A stretch of 64,000 bases of DNA from Cytobacillus oceanisediminis 2691 (GCF_007678455.1 NZ_VEEP01000009.1:207205-271204), one strand, 5' to 3'. Positions 26,713-36,714 are shown, numbered from the stretch's first letter. Translations and numbers: made by a program. The notes: a model not told the origin generated them from the sequence alone.

Positions 26713-27558
26713 GACTTTTGCGTTATTCCAGCTGATTCCGATGGTATGTTCACCGGCATGGACGCCGATGACTGCTCCAATCGGGCAGCTGAGGAATTGA
26801 ATACCCGGGAATATTCCTTCAAGCTGGCTTTGCCATTCATCAGCAGCTTCTTTGTGAAGTCCATAGAGGATGTATACCTCTTCTACTCCGTATTTTTCTT
26901 GAGATACCTTTAGATACTCGAATATTTTGTCGCGGGCCTTCTTGTCGCTTCGCACCTTTTCCTTGGTATTCAATCCGCCATCTTCAATGCTGATGATTGG
27001 TTTTATGCTGAGCATACTTCCGAGGTAAAATTGCACCCCCGACATTCTTCCGCTGCGATGAAGCTGTTCCAGATTCCCAATCATCACATAGGTTTCATTT
27101 GAATCACGGATGATTTCAAGTTTTTCCTTTATCTCCTCAACGGTGGCACCTTGCTCAGCAAGATAAATCCCCTTTTTCAAAAGTGATGTCAGCGGATAAG
27201 TGAGGATTTTCGAGTCAAAAGTGATGACCGGTATGTTCACAGCTTGTGCCGCCTGTACACTTGAAGCGACTGTTCCGCTCAATTTTGAGGAAATCAAAAC
27301 CGCGAAAACAAGGTCATATTCTTTTTCAAGTTTTTCATACAACTCCATAAAGACACCCACAGGCGGTTGTGAAGTTTTAGGCGGCGTCTTCACCTCTTTT
27401 AACTTTTCATATAATTCTTCTGCCGTTAAGTCCTTGCCATCCAGGTATTCAACATCATCCAAAACAATTGTCATTGGCACCTGGTAGACATCGGGATTGT
27501 TTTTCAATTCCTCATCCAGATAAGCAGTACTATCCGTTACCCAAGCTATTTTCTTCAA
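26710..27558 (-). CDS. DegV family fatty-acid-binding protein (FakB-like), copy 2
   Basis: A 282-residue DegV-fold protein: WVTDSTAYLDEEL at the N terminus, TSQPPVGVFMELYE and LISSKLSGTVASSVQAA mark the lipid pocket. Role as for the copy at 6 kb: presenting fatty acids to FakA. The two copies share only the family blocks by eye, so they are old paralogs rather than a recent duplication. The frame opens with an ATG at 27573 that lacks a ribosome site; GGGGGGAGA lies six bases before a TTG at 27558, which I take as the start. Confidence 0.87.
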   Translation of the reverse strand: MKKIAWVTDSTAYLDEELKNNPDVYQVPMTIVLDDVEYLDGKDLTAEELYEKLKEVKTPPKTSQPPVGVFMELYEKLEKEYDLVFAVLISSKLSGTVASSVQAAQAVNIPVITFDSKILTYPLTSLLKKGIYLAEQGATVEEIKEKLEIIRDSNETYVMIGNLEQLHRSGRMSGVQFYLGSMLSIKPIISIEDGGLNTKEKVRSDKKARDKIFEYLKVSQEKYGVEEVYILYGLHKEAADEWQSQLEGIFPGIQFLSCPIGAVIGVHAGEHTIGISWNNAKV

Positions 27559-27591
27559 ACAATCTCCCCCCATTTAAAACCTGTTTTCTCC

Positions 27592-27615
27592 CCGGACATC
27601 TATACATGTCCAAAG
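27592..27615. repeat. Isolated GGACAT/ATGTCC inverted repeat
   Basis: GGACAT and ATGTCC flank a 6-base loop upstream of the second degV gene. The arms match those of the 52-bp arrays, but only one copy is present. Confidence 0.4.
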
Positions 27616-27689
27616 TTTATATTAAACATAGATAGTTTTCTGCAGATTAATGTTTAAAAACATTCTGATAATAGATTATTCTGAAAACA

Positions 27690-27723
27690 ACATAGAAATT
27701 CCTGCCTATTAAAGCAGGAATTA
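27690..27723 (-). terminator. Terminator after the 177-residue unknown gene
   Basis: On the minus strand AATTCCTGC and GCAGGAATT pair across an 8-base loop, with a weak T tail, directly after the stop codon. Confidence 0.55.
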
Positions 27724-28257
27724 TTATTCAGCCAATAATTTTTTTAGTTTATTCAACGAGTCAATCATATAATCGATCATTTCTGTTAAATCATCAATCT
27801 GCTCCTCATAAACGAGGCGGTTAAATGAAACCCTGGCATTATTTTTGATCCATTCACTTTCTGCCAGCGGAGAAACCTGTAAGGATTGGACGATTTCCCT
27901 TTCCTTTCCCCAGATATCTTCCAGTTCTTCCTGTATGGATTGATAAACCTGAACTTCTTTTCTCAGCAGCAATGAGAATGAAATGTCGACTATGCATCCT
28001 GCAAGGGGATTAGCGCCTCCGCTTCCTAATAATTCAGCGGAAAGATTCTCTAAACCAGCCTCTAAAGTCAAGGTCGCCGCAATTTCTTTTTCATTGTATC
28101 CACTAACAGTGAAGCAAATTTCGTATTTTCTCGATAGCTTGGCTGAATTGATCCAGTCATTCCGATCAACTACTTTGATTTCCCCGCTCAAATCCCTGTC
28201 ATATATTTCGCCTTCTATTACGACTTTTATGTTTTCAAAAGCTGTCGGATCAAACAA
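27724..28257 (-). CDS. Hypothetical protein, 177 residues
   Basis: A soluble protein with a beta-rich N-terminal half (about 1-95) and a helical, acidic C-terminal half that ends in a likely amphipathic helix (LTEMIDYMIDSLNKLKKLLAE). I recognise no family and no catalytic motif. The start is TTG with AAGGAAGTGA upstream. It lies downstream of fhs but is separated from it by a terminator. Confidence 0.7.
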   Translation of the reverse strand: MFDPTAFENIKVVIEGEIYDRDLSGEIKVVDRNDWINSAKLSRKYEICFTVSGYNEKEIAATLTLEAGLENLSAELLGSGGANPLAGCIVDISFSLLLRKEVQVYQSIQEELEDIWGKEREIVQSLQVSPLAESEWIKNNARVSFNRLVYEEQIDDLTEMIDYMIDSLNKLKKLLAE

Positions 28258-28296
28258 AACAGTTCACTTCCTTTAAATTTCAAATCCAATATTAAG

Positions 28297-28325
28297 GAAC
28301 CAGCCTCCCATATGGAAGGCTGGCA
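28297..28325 (-). terminator. Terminator of fhs
   Basis: On the minus strand CCAGCCTTCC-ATAT-GGGAGGCTGG is a perfect 10-bp-class stem, but its tail (TTCCTTAA) is only partly T-rich. Confidence 0.65.
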
Positions 28326-28348
28326 CTTAGATTTCGAGACGATTTAGA

Positions 28349-30037
28349 CTAAAATAGGCCAACTGCATTCCCATCTTCATCAACGTCCATATTCAGCGCA
28401 GCCGGCATTTTAGGAAGTCCAGGCATCGTCATGACTTCACCTGTCAGGGCGACGATGAATCCCGCTCCTACCGATGGCTTCAATTCTCTGACTGTAATGG
28501 TAAACCCTGACGGACGGCCAAGTTTTAGAGGATCATCTGATAAAGAGTATTGTGTTTTAGCCATACAGACTGGCAGAACACCCCAGCCAAATCCTTCAAA
28601 ATCCAGGAGCTGTTTCTTAGCCTTTGTTGAGAACTCGACTCCATCTGCACCATATACCTGAGTGGCAATCTTCTTGATTTTATCCTCTAGTGTATCGGAT
28701 AGGTCATATAGATGGGCAAAGGAATTTTCACTTTTTTCAATCACATCGAGCAAAGTCTCAGCCAGCTCAATTCCACCAGCACCGCCCTTTTCCCATACTT
28801 CTGTCAGCGCAACTGGTATGCCTGCATTCTCACACATTTCTTTCAGTGTATTCGTTTCAAGCTCTGTATCGGTAATGAATCGATTGATTGCAACAACATA
28901 CGGCAATCCGAAGCTGGCAATCGTTTCAACATGCTTTTTCAAGTTTGTGAAACCGTCCTTTAATGCCTGGACGTTCTCGTTAACCAACTCGGTTTTCTTC
29001 ATGCCCCCGTGCATTTTCAGCGCACGGATGGTTGCCACGATGACAACTGCTGCTGGGTCGATTCCAGATGTTCTTGCTTTGATGTTCAGGAACTTTTCTG
29101 CCCCAAGGTCTGCCCCGAATCCCGCTTCGGTCACAACAAAATCAGCCAGCCTGGATGCCGCTTCAGTTGCGATGACACTATTGCAGCCATGGGCAATATT
29201 CGCAAAAGGACCTCCATGGATCAATGCAGGAGTATGTTCAATCGTCTGGACAAGATTTGGTTTAACGGCTTCTTTCAGTAAAAGTGTGAGTGCACCTTCT
29301 ACTCCAAGATCGCCTACTGTAACAGGCTGTTTGTCAAAGTTATAGGCAACAACCATATTGGATAGGCGCGTCTTTAAGTCCTTTAAGTCGCTTGCAAGAC
29401 ATAAAACCGCCATGATTTCAGAAGCAACCGTGATATCGAACCCATCTTCACGAGGTACACCCTGAAGCGGCCCGCCAAGTCCGATGATAACCTTCCTTAA
29501 TGCACGGTCATTCAAATCAAGTGCCCGCTTCCAGACGATTCTGCGCTGGTCAATATTCAGGTTATTTCCCTGTTGAAGATGATTATCGATTAAAGCAGCC
29601 AGAGCATTGTTGGCTGTGGTTATGGCGTGCAGATCGCCTGTGAAGTGAAGATTGATGTCTTCCATTGGAAGCACTTGTGCATAGCCGCCCCCTGTTGCAC
29701 CGCCCTTGATCCCCATCGTCGGTCCGAGTGATGGTTCACGCATGGCAATCATTGTCTTTTGTCCCAGCTTATTTAAAGCATCAGCGAGTCCGACCGTCAC
29801 AGTCGATTTCCCTTCCCCAGCAGGAGTCGGATTAATCGCAGTGACAAGTACAACCTTGCCGCTTTCCTTTGTTTTCAGTTTCGCCAAAGCTTCTGATGAC
29901 AGCTTTGCTTTATACTTGCCGAACATCTCGATATCATCGGCAGCAAGTCCTATGCTTGCAGCAATATCAACGATCGGCTTCATTTGGCTTTCACGAGCAA
30001 TTTCAATATCTGACTTAACCTGAACATTCGTTTCCAT
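28349..30037 (-). CDS. fhs: Formate-tetrahydrofolate ligase
   Basis: A roughly 562-residue enzyme that makes 10-formyl-tetrahydrofolate from formate, tetrahydrofolate and ATP. The nucleotide loop [19 protein letters not shown] and the long conserved stretch around [20 protein letters not shown] are intact. The frame opens at a TTG (30043), but GGGGGG lies seven bases before the ATG at 30037. It appears monocistronic and supplies one-carbon units to purine and formyl-methionine synthesis. B. subtilis lacks it, while many other Bacillaceae have it. Confidence 0.96.
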   Translation of the reverse strand: METNVQVKSDIEIARESQMKPIVDIAASIGLAADDIEMFGKYKAKLSSEALAKLKTKESGKVVLVTAINPTPAGEGKSTVTVGLADALNKLGQKTMIAMREPSLGPTMGIKGGATGGGYAQVLPMEDINLHFTGDLHAITTANNALAALIDNHLQQGNNLNIDQRRIVWKRALDLNDRALRKVIIGLGGPLQGVPREDGFDITVASEIMAVLCLASDLKDLKTRLSNMVVAYNFDKQPVTVGDLGVEGALTLLLKEAVKPNLVQTIEHTPALIHGGPFANIAHGCNSVIATEAASRLADFVVTEAGFGADLGAEKFLNIKARTSGIDPAAVVIVATIRALKMHGGMKKTELVNENVQALKDGFTNLKKHVETIASFGLPYVVAINRFITDTELETNTLKEMCENAGIPVALTEVWEKGGAGGIELAETLLDVIEKSENSFAHLYDLSDTLEDKIKKIATQVYGADGVEFSTKAKKQLLDFEGFGWGVLPVCMAKTQYSLSDDPLKLGRPSGFTITVRELKPSVGAGFIVALTGEVMTMPGLPKMPAALNMDVDEDGNAVGLF

Positions 30038-30148
30038 TCCCAAACCCCCCAGATATTATCTATGTGCTTACCATCTTATATTCTACCATCAGAAAATTAC
30101 TATCAGGTAAAAAATATTTATTTGTCATAAAATTTCCTCTTTAGCCAA

Positions 30149-30177
30149 TTGCTCCATGAAAGAATTCAGACTATAAT
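30149..30177 (+). promoter_or_regulatory. Sigma-A promoter for metA
   Basis: TTGCTC and a perfect TATAAT are separated by 17 bp, about 42 bp before the metA ATG. I see no S-box riboswitch in the short leader. Confidence 0.7.
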
Positions 30178-30218
30178 AAAAATTACTGACTTTAGTTTGT
30201 TAAAAGGGAGGTTATGTT

Positions 30219-31127
30219 ATGCCAATCAAAATCCCGCTGCATTTGCCAGCGAAAGAAATATTGGAAAAAGAAAACATTTTCATCATGGATGACACTCGCG
30301 CTTCAAGGCAGGATATCCGCCCATTAAATATTTTGATCCTGAATCTTATGCCTGAGAAAGAAAAGACTGAGAGACAGTTGCTTCGACTGCTCGGAAACAC
30401 TCCGCTCCAGGTTAACATCACTTTTTTGAAAACAGCTACATATGACTCCAAAACCACATCCCGATATCATCTAGACGAGTTTTACCAAACCTTCAGCCAG
30501 GTAAAAGAAAAGAGATATGATGGGATGATTATTACTGGTGCGCCAATCGAACTTATGGAATTCGAGGAAGTGGAATATTGGAATGAGTTGAGGGAAATCC
30601 TTGATTGGACAAAGGAAAACGTGACATCGACTTTGCATATCTGCTGGGGAGCGCAGGCTGCCATCTATCATCACTATGGCATTGGCAAATACGTCCTTCC
30701 GCGAAAATGCTCAGGAATCTTCAATCATGTAGTCCTGGATGAAACGGAAAAGTTGTTAAGAGGGTTTGACGATGAATTTTTTGCACCCCATTCACGTAAC
30801 ACCGAATTATCTATTAATGAACTTGAAAACCATCCGGATTTAAAAATTCTTGCGGTTTCCGATGAAGCAGGACCATTGATCATTTCAAGCATGGATGGGG
30901 CCAGAATCATGATTACTGGCCATCTTGAATATGAAGCTGCAACTCTAGCAGAGGAATATGCACGAGACAGGGACAGGGGAATTGATATCCAGGTTCCTGA
31001 GCATTACTTTCCAGATAACAATCCTGAAAAGAAACCGGCCAATCGCTGGAAGTCTCACGCACATTTGTTTTTTTCAAACTGGCTCAATTATTATGTGTAC
31101 CAGGAGACTCCTTTTGAATGGAATTAA
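30219..31127 (+). CDS. metA: Homoserine O-acetyltransferase (MetA family)
   Basis: A 302-residue MetA-type acyltransferase that activates homoserine for methionine synthesis. The nucleophile is Cys142 in HICWGAQAA. Residue 111 is Glu (TGAPIE); work on the B. cereus enzyme showed that Glu at this site selects acetyl-CoA, whereas Gly selects succinyl-CoA, so I call acetyltransferase. AAGGGAGG precedes the ATG. The gene is single, with its own promoter and terminator. Confidence 0.94.
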   Translation: MPIKIPLHLPAKEILEKENIFIMDDTRASRQDIRPLNILILNLMPEKEKTERQLLRLLGNTPLQVNITFLKTATYDSKTTSRYHLDEFYQTFSQVKEKRYDGMIITGAPIELMEFEEVEYWNELREILDWTKENVTSTLHICWGAQAAIYHHYGIGKYVLPRKCSGIFNHVVLDETEKLLRGFDDEFFAPHSRNTELSINELENHPDLKILAVSDEAGPLIISSMDGARIMITGHLEYEAATLAEEYARDRDRGIDIQVPEHYFPDNNPEKKPANRWKSHAHLFFSNWLNYYVYQETPFEWN

Positions 31128-31160
31128 AAACAGGCACCGACAAACCTCGGTGCCTTTCTT
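31128..31160 (+). terminator. Bidirectional terminator between metA and the methyltransferase gene
   Basis: GGCACCGA and TCGGTGCC pair across a 6-base loop; T-rich tails occur on both strands (TTTCTT forward, TTTTTAA reverse). Confidence 0.85.
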
Positions 31161-31166
31161 CGTTCT

Positions 31167-31850
31167 CTAAACTGGCTTAGGAACCTGGAACATGAAAACC
31201 CACATAAAAGAAAGTGATTGCTGAAGCTCCAACGGAAGGGACCCCAGGGAAAGCTGTTCGGCCGCTTTTTTGTAGACACCATATTCCCCAACCTTTTTCC
31301 ATCCAATCTCCCCTGCCAGTTTTTCCAACTCCCAGGGCATGATTGTATTGCAGAACACTTCTTCTCCGTACAGTCTCCGGAAACTGTTCCTTCTCGGGGC
31401 AGCTGTTGGTCCAAGGATGGCAATGCAAGCAAATCCATCAGGCTTTAATACCCTTGCAACTTCCTTCAAAGATTCAAATGGGCTTTCCGTCCACTCAATC
31501 GAGTTGATTGCCATCACTGCTTCAAAGGTATTATCCTCTATTCCGCAATCAGTTAAATTACCCTTCATAAAATCACAATCACTTGAATTTTGCCTGGCTT
31601 TATCAAGCATTTCCCCGGAAACATCCATTCCCGTGACCACAAATCCTGCTTCCGCCAGCTTCCTTGTGCCGACACCATCCCCACATCCTAAGTCACAAAT
31701 CGCCGCACCTGGTGAGACAAATTTTTTGATGAAGGGAACGATATCCTTACGGCTTCCGTCCTCCCACATCCCCTTGCTTCTTGAATTCCATGATGTTGCC
31801 ATGCTGTCCCACAGTTTTTCCGATTCCTTCTTCCAATCTGATGTATTCAA
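31167..31850 (-). CDS. Class I SAM-dependent methyltransferase (methyltransferase 11 type)
   Basis: A 227-residue protein with the SAM loop ICDLGCGDGVGTRKLAEAG, the acidic VTGMDVSGEML ribose-binding strand and a C-terminal cap, typical of small-molecule methyltransferases. The substrate cannot be told from the sequence. The start is TTG, supported by GGGTGA four bases upstream. It converges on metA but shares only the terminator with it. Confidence 0.82.
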   Translation of the reverse strand: MNTSDWKKESEKLWDSMATSWNSRSKGMWEDGSRKDIVPFIKKFVSPGAAICDLGCGDGVGTRKLAEAGFVVTGMDVSGEMLDKARQNSSDCDFMKGNLTDCGIEDNTFEAVMAINSIEWTESPFESLKEVARVLKPDGFACIAILGPTAAPRRNSFRRLYGEEVFCNTIMPWELEKLAGEIGWKKVGEYGVYKKAAEQLSLGSLPLELQQSLSFMWVFMFQVPKPV

Positions 31851-31967
31851 AAGCTCACCCGCCTATTTCTTCTAATAATAGTTAATTCGTCAAGAAAAGC
31901 AGAATTCCTGTTAAGTTTATTTTTCGAGGAAAAGTGCAAGACTAGGTGGATGAAAGGAGAGATTGGA

Positions 31968-32186
31968 TTGGAACAAGAACAGTTAGTCGCAGTACATAAA
32001 AACAATGCTGGTGAAATCATCAGCTTCCAGACCTCAAGCGGGAGGATCATCTCTTATCGCAAAGCCTTGTTGGAAGCGTATGCCGGGAATATTTCCGGGG
32101 TGAACATAAATGAGGAAACCAATGGGATTTCCTCATTAATTTCAGCAGACGGTTCCGACTTTCAAACTTATCCAGATATATACTGA
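31968..32186 (+). CDS. DUF3892 family protein
   Basis: A 72-residue protein. LVAVHKNNAGEIISF, a mid-protein GRIISYRKAL block and a GVNINEETNG-type stretch match the DUF3892 family of small Bacillus proteins of unknown function. The frame opens at an ATG (31950) lying before the ribosome site, whereas AAAGGAGAG sits six bases before the TTG at 31968, which I take as the start. Confidence 0.72.
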   Translation: MEQEQLVAVHKNNAGEIISFQTSSGRIISYRKALLEAYAGNISGVNINEETNGISSLISADGSDFQTYPDIY

Positions 32187-32190
32187 AGAC

Positions 32191-32227
32191 AAAAAACACC
32201 TGACAGCAGTGCCAGGTGTTTATTTTA
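32191..32227. terminator. Bidirectional terminator between the DUF3892 gene and mntR
   Basis: AAACACCTG and CAGGTGTTT pair across a 10-base loop; T-rich tails follow in both directions. Confidence 0.8.
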
Positions 32228-32647
32228 TTGGTCATCGTTTTGTTTTTGGATCGCCCTTAATTCCTGGACCCTGGATTTGTCTTCTTCGAAAAACTGGACA
32301 AGGTCACCGATCCTGTCGATTGCATCCCAGCTTAAATGATGTTCAATGCCCTCGACATCATTATAGATGTTTTCTTCCTTTACACCGATTACCTGTAATA
32401 ATTGCTCAAGTAATTCATGGCGGTAAACCAGCCTTTTGCCAGTTTTGTATCCTTTAGGAGTCAGCACAAGCCCGCGATATTTTTCATAAACCAGGAACTG
32501 GTCTTTATCAAGTTTTTGGACCATTTTTGTTACTGAGGAGGGATGGACCGATAATGCCTCTGCGATATCTACTACCCGGGCATAACCTTTTTGTTCTATT
32601 AAAATAAAAATTTGTTCAATATAATCTTCCATACTAGGTGTTGGCAT
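32225..32647 (-). CDS. mntR: Manganese-responsive transcriptional regulator MntR
   Basis: A 140-residue DtxR-family repressor very close to B. subtilis MntR. It has the N-terminal winged helix ([14 protein letters not shown]) and the metal-binding residues around [18 protein letters not shown] and IEHHLSW. With Mn bound it represses Mn uptake genes and activates efflux genes. No Mn transporter is adjacent; the TerC protein at 17.2 kb is a possible member of the same metal network (inference). TTGGAGG precedes the ATG. Confidence 0.94.
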   Translation of the reverse strand: MPTPSMEDYIEQIFILIEQKGYARVVDIAEALSVHPSSVTKMVQKLDKDQFLVYEKYRGLVLTPKGYKTGKRLVYRHELLEQLLQVIGVKEENIYNDVEGIEHHLSWDAIDRIGDLVQFFEEDKSRVQELRAIQKQNDDQ

Positions 32648-32717
32648 CCCATGACCTCCAATGCTTATACAATAGCCATATTAAAGTTTACTATAGAAGG
32701 ACAAGGGTGACAAGGCG

Positions 32718-34895
32718 CTACTCCCCTTGATTGACAGGCTGTGGAGCCAGATCGAATTTCAGTTTGTTTTCGGCCGTATCCCAGTAAAGCTTTGCGTTGA
32801 AATTTCGATCTTTGCTCTGGAAGCCTTCGATTACATCTGTGCTTCCTTCTGCCAGCAGCTTCTTTATATTTTTTTGGGTCACTGCCTTTCCAAGGATCTG
32901 TTTGGATAGGGTGAAATTACATTTTGTTTTTTGGTAGTTGGAGCAACCATAAAACGTCCCCTTGTCCACAACCATGCCATCGCATTTCTTACATTTCCCC
33001 AGATTCGTGCCGCGCCTTGCCTTCCCGCCTTTTTTTCCGGGCACAAAGGCGTTGGTGAGTTCCTCGGAAAATGTCCAGCCTGCTGAACCTTCGGTTGTTT
33101 CCGTAACCAGGTGCTTGATCATTTTTGAGGTTTGCTCGATAAACTGTTTGGGCGATGCCTCCCCTTCGCCTATCTGGTGCAGCCGCTGTTCCCATTTAGC
33201 TGTCATTTCCGGTGAAGCAAGGACTTGTCCGCCAACTGCGGCGACGAGTATTTTTGCTTTGGCTGTGGCATATACAAGATTTTTACGGACCTCGATATAG
33301 GCCCGGTCCTTAAGCATGGTAATGATTCCTGCTCTCGTAGCTTCAGTTCCAAGCCCTTCTGCCTTCATCAGGACTTTTTCCAGTTGCTTGTCTTCAATAT
33401 GCTTGCCGGCCGTTTTCATTAAAGTGATCAACTGTCCTTCAGTCAGTCTCTTTGGCGGCTGTGTTTTGCTTTCTTTTACTTCTGTTTTCACGACAGTTCC
33501 CGTTTCACCCTGCTGAACAGCAGGCAGCTCTGGTTCTTTGTCTGCGTCTTTTTGCGGAAGCACCTTCTTCCAGCCTTCCTCAAGCTGGACTTTCCCCTTC
33601 GAGATAAATTCAGCCCTGCCATCCACGACGGTCTTAATGGTCGTATACTCCGCTATATAAGGTCCATAGTGGGCGGCGATCAGCGTCCGCACGAGCAAAT
33701 CATATAGTTTAAGCTCATCTCCCGAAAGCCTGCCCAAGTTGGGAACTTGTTCGGTGGGGATGATCGCATAGTGGTCTGTCACCTTTTTTTCATTTACATA
33801 TCGTTTATTATTTTCAATGGATTCCACTGGCAACGGATATAACGGTCCATAATCAGGAATCGCCTTGAGTTTATTCAGGATTGCCGGAAACCCTTCCGCT
33901 TCGCCTGGAGTCACATACCTTGAATCCGAACGGGGATAAGAGACGATTCCCCGTTGATAGAGCCCTTGTAAAATGTCGAGCGTCTTTTTCGGCGACATCT
34001 TGAAGCGCCGGTTTGCTTCAGCCTGAATCGCTGAAAGATTGTATAATAATGGCGGCAGGAATTCTTTTTTCTCTGAATTGACTTCTGCTGCTTCCGCAGC
34101 TTTGCCGTTGCAGAATTCAGCAATTTTTTCAGCCATTTCTTTTGTTTTGATCCTTGAGTCACCATCTTTTTCCCATTTGCCCGTGTATTTTTTGCCATTG
34201 ATATTAAATTTCCCGATTACCTCCCAGAATGGTTCTGAGACGAAGTTTTCGATCTCCAGCTCACGTTTTACAATGAGAGCAAGTGTGGGCGTCTGGACTC
34301 TTCCAACGGAAAATACATCTGAATACCCCTTCTTCTGCAATAAAAGAGTGTAAAGTCTGGATGCATTCATGCCGACAACCCAGTCAGCACAAGCTCGGGT
34401 ATAAGCTTCAAAATACAAATTCTTTGTATCTGATTCACTTAACAATTTCTGAAAACCTTCTTTTATCGCTTTTGGGGTGAGGGAGGAAATCCACAGCCGT
34501 TTCATCGGTTTCGTGCAATTTGCAAGGCGAAGGATATTCCGGATGATCAGCTCCCCTTCCCGCCCAGCATCACCTGCATGGATGATTTCAGTTACCTGGG
34601 GGTCCGAAACCAATCTTTTTATAATATTGAATTGCTTTGCTTTTGATTTTACTACTTCATACTGGAATTGGTCTGGAATGATCGGCAATGTATTCAGGGA
34701 CCACTTTTTCCAGGTTGGGTTGTACTGTTCTGGCGCGGATAATTCCGTTAGATGGCCAATTGCCCAGGATACATAAGCACCATCGGGAAAAATTTCATTT
34801 GGAAGGATCTCAATGTATCCATCTTTCTTCTTCATTTTAAAAACGGAGGCCAGCGTTCTGCCCTGGTCAGGCTTTTCCGCAACGATCAACTTCAT
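32718..34895 (-). CDS. topB: DNA topoisomerase III
   Basis: A 725-residue type IA topoisomerase. The toprim domain has VAEKPDQGR and HAGDAGREGELIIRNIL; the active tyrosine is in SYPRSDSRY. A C-terminal Cys4-type zinc ribbon (CKKCDGMVV...GCSNYQKTKC) is present. It removes negative supercoils and resolves single-stranded or recombination intermediates. Length and layout match Bacillus TopB. It appears monocistronic, with CAGGAGG before the ATG. Confidence 0.95.
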   Translation of the reverse strand: MKLIVAEKPDQGRTLASVFKMKKKDGYIEILPNEIFPDGAYVSWAIGHLTELSAPEQYNPTWKKWSLNTLPIIPDQFQYEVVKSKAKQFNIIKRLVSDPQVTEIIHAGDAGREGELIIRNILRLANCTKPMKRLWISSLTPKAIKEGFQKLLSESDTKNLYFEAYTRACADWVVGMNASRLYTLLLQKKGYSDVFSVGRVQTPTLALIVKRELEIENFVSEPFWEVIGKFNINGKKYTGKWEKDGDSRIKTKEMAEKIAEFCNGKAAEAAEVNSEKKEFLPPLLYNLSAIQAEANRRFKMSPKKTLDILQGLYQRGIVSYPRSDSRYVTPGEAEGFPAILNKLKAIPDYGPLYPLPVESIENNKRYVNEKKVTDHYAIIPTEQVPNLGRLSGDELKLYDLLVRTLIAAHYGPYIAEYTTIKTVVDGRAEFISKGKVQLEEGWKKVLPQKDADKEPELPAVQQGETGTVVKTEVKESKTQPPKRLTEGQLITLMKTAGKHIEDKQLEKVLMKAEGLGTEATRAGIITMLKDRAYIEVRKNLVYATAKAKILVAAVGGQVLASPEMTAKWEQRLHQIGEGEASPKQFIEQTSKMIKHLVTETTEGSAGWTFSEELTNAFVPGKKGGKARRGTNLGKCKKCDGMVVDKGTFYGCSNYQKTKCNFTLSKQILGKAVTQKNIKKLLAEGSTDVIEGFQSKDRNFNAKLYWDTAENKLKFDLAPQPVNQGE

Positions 34896-35003
34896 AATTT
34901 CCTCCTGAAAAGCTTTTATAAGAGCGTAGTGTAAACCTAAATTCTATTTTATCTTTTTTTCGACAAGAGCGTAAAGGACTTTTATCTCAGCATCTAAAAC
35001 ACA

Positions 35004-35034
35004 TAAACAGGCAGCTGATTGCTCAGCTGCCTTC
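35004..35034 (-). terminator. Terminator of the 98-residue unknown gene
   Basis: On the minus strand GGCAGCTGA-GCAA-TCAGCTGCC is a strong stem, followed by a modest T-rich tail. Confidence 0.7.
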
Positions 35035-35330
35035 TAAAAATTTTCAATATCGAACGGCTCGACTTTATTATTATCATTGATGTACCAGCGATCCCTATGA
35101 ACAACTGCTGAAACAGTCAAAATCAATGAAGGAACTTTTTCAATCCTGACTACGATCGCACCGACTAGCTCCTGGAAAATCACGAATGACTCGCCGTGGC
35201 TGAAAGCAGCCCATTGCGGACCCATGATGGCGATGGAACGAATGATTTCTTCCTTTTCTTTTTGTTCAAGGGAAAGATGCGGAGAAAAAATGATAATCCA
35301 GTCCTCATCACCAATCGAAAAGCGATACAT
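35034..35330 (-). CDS. Hypothetical protein, 98 residues
   Basis: A soluble protein with mixed alpha/beta composition. It has no cysteine-rich, membrane or catalytic motif that I recognise. A good ribosome site (AAAAGGGTGAGG) and a terminator bracket it. It lies just downstream of the HD-GYP gene on the same strand and could be cotranscribed with it, since I see no hairpin between them. Confidence 0.68.
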   Translation of the reverse strand: MYRFSIGDEDWIIIFSPHLSLEQKEKEEIIRSIAIMGPQWAAFSHGESFVIFQELVGAIVVRIEKVPSLILTVSAVVHRDRWYINDNNKVEPFDIENF

Positions 35331-35389
35331 GCCCTCACCCTTTTATTCATCATATTTGACTATTAAAAGATATGATTGGCAGGTATATT

Positions 35390-36376
35390 TTATACCCCTA
35401 CGATTGAATCATTTAAGACCCGTGAAATTCTCAAACCGCGGTTGAGACGCAAATCAATCAGAGTATCATCGGTCTTGATCAGAGCCCTCAATGGTTCAAA
35501 TTTATCGACCATAAGGATTGTCCCTTCTTCACCATTGCTTAAAAGAACGCGTTTCCCGACAAGGCTGTCCATGATCCTGTATAAAAAAACCAGCATGATT
35601 TTCGGGTCGAATTTGCCGAAAACATCATTTTGCATCTGGGAAATGACTATATGGAATGGTTCTGCCTGATGGTAAACCCTCGAAGACGACATGGCATGAT
35701 AGACATCAGCAATCGCCACAATTTTGGCAAACTCGTCGATTTTATCGCTGGGCAGACTGAACGGATAGCCGCCACCATCCTCCCGTTCGTGATGCTGGAG
35801 TGCGATGAGGGCAACCCTGTCATTCAACTCGGGTATATCCTTCAGCAATCTGTATCCATACACAGTATGCCGTTTCATTTCGGCGTACTCTTCAAGTGTC
35901 AGCCTTCCTGGCTTATTGAGAATGTCAGCCGGTATCCTGGCCTTTCCGATATCATGAAGGGTAGCTCCCAGAGAAAGATCATTCAAATCGGACTGATTCA
36001 GATTCAGCCATTTTCCAAGCAATGTTGAAATGATACCGACACAGACTGTATGCCTGTAAGTATACTCATCTTTCGACTTAAGTTCATAAAAAAGATGGTA
36101 GATATGAGGTATTTCTGCTGCCTGTCTGATCGCTGGCATGATTTCATTCTTGATTTCGGAAACAGGTACAACGCCTGTTTTCGCAACTACCTCGAATATT
36201 TCTTCCATTTGTATGGAAGCTGCGTCAAGTTTCCTTGAAATATCATCGATTTTAGTATTTACCGCATTCTGTGATGTAGGGTCCTGAACGGGCTTTCCGT
36301 TCCTGATTGAATCCAATAATGTCTCAATTTGATAATCAGATAAGGACGTGAACGCTGATGGAGTGGTCTTCATCAT
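35390..36376 (-). CDS. HD-GYP domain protein (putative cyclic-dinucleotide phosphodiesterase)
   Basis: About 328 residues: an N-terminal region of unknown fold, then an HD-GYP domain with LHDIGKARIP and HHEREDGGGYP. Such domains hydrolyse c-di-GMP to GMP. In the later metal-ligand block the usual ADVYDAM reads ADVYHAM, so an Asp is replaced by His and activity or metal choice may differ. No GGDEF or EAL protein is nearby. The frame extends to 36448, but AGGAGG lies five bases before the ATG at 36376. Confidence 0.83.
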   Translation of the reverse strand: MMKTTPSAFTSLSDYQIETLLDSIRNGKPVQDPTSQNAVNTKIDDISRKLDAASIQMEEIFEVVAKTGVVPVSEIKNEIMPAIRQAAEIPHIYHLFYELKSKDEYTYRHTVCVGIISTLLGKWLNLNQSDLNDLSLGATLHDIGKARIPADILNKPGRLTLEEYAEMKRHTVYGYRLLKDIPELNDRVALIALQHHEREDGGGYPFSLPSDKIDEFAKIVAIADVYHAMSSSRVYHQAEPFHIVISQMQNDVFGKFDPKIMLVFLYRIMDSLVGKRVLLSNGEEGTILMVDKFEPLRALIKTDDTLIDLRLNRGLRISRVLNDSIVGV

Positions 36377-36563
36377 AGTACCCTCCTCTAAGCTAATAAT
36401 AGACTTGTTTTTTAGTTGATTGCTGTTCTTAAAACTTTTGCAGTTCAAAAGGAATACTTTAATAAGAAAATAATAACAAATTTTTCCGGAAATAGGAACC
36501 TGGAGGCTGATTTTTAATTAACTAAATTTTAAGATTATTTTCAGTATAATAGCGCTTACAATC

Positions 36564-36593
36564 TTGACTAGGACTATCCCAATATTGTATATT
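36564..36593 (+). promoter_or_regulatory. Likely promoter and long leader of the cold shock gene
   Basis: TTGACT and TATATT are separated by 18 bp. Transcription from here would give an untranslated leader of about 115 bases, typical of cold shock mRNAs whose leader structure controls translation. The remaining 36377-36563 stretch holds the HD-GYP upstream region and a second TATAAT at 36545 without a good -35. Confidence 0.5.
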
Positions 36594-36714
36594 TAAGACA
36601 TCATTTAATAGAATATATTTGCCATGTCAGAGAATGCAGGTGTATCCAATTAGATGATAATATTCAACTTGACGCAGACATTGTGTCGCGAAAGACATGG
36701 GAGGAAAGTTTAAC

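Noticed and set aside
30044..30218. S-box riboswitch upstream of metA
   Set aside because: The gap is short, holds a plain sigma-A promoter, and lacks S-box conserved segments.
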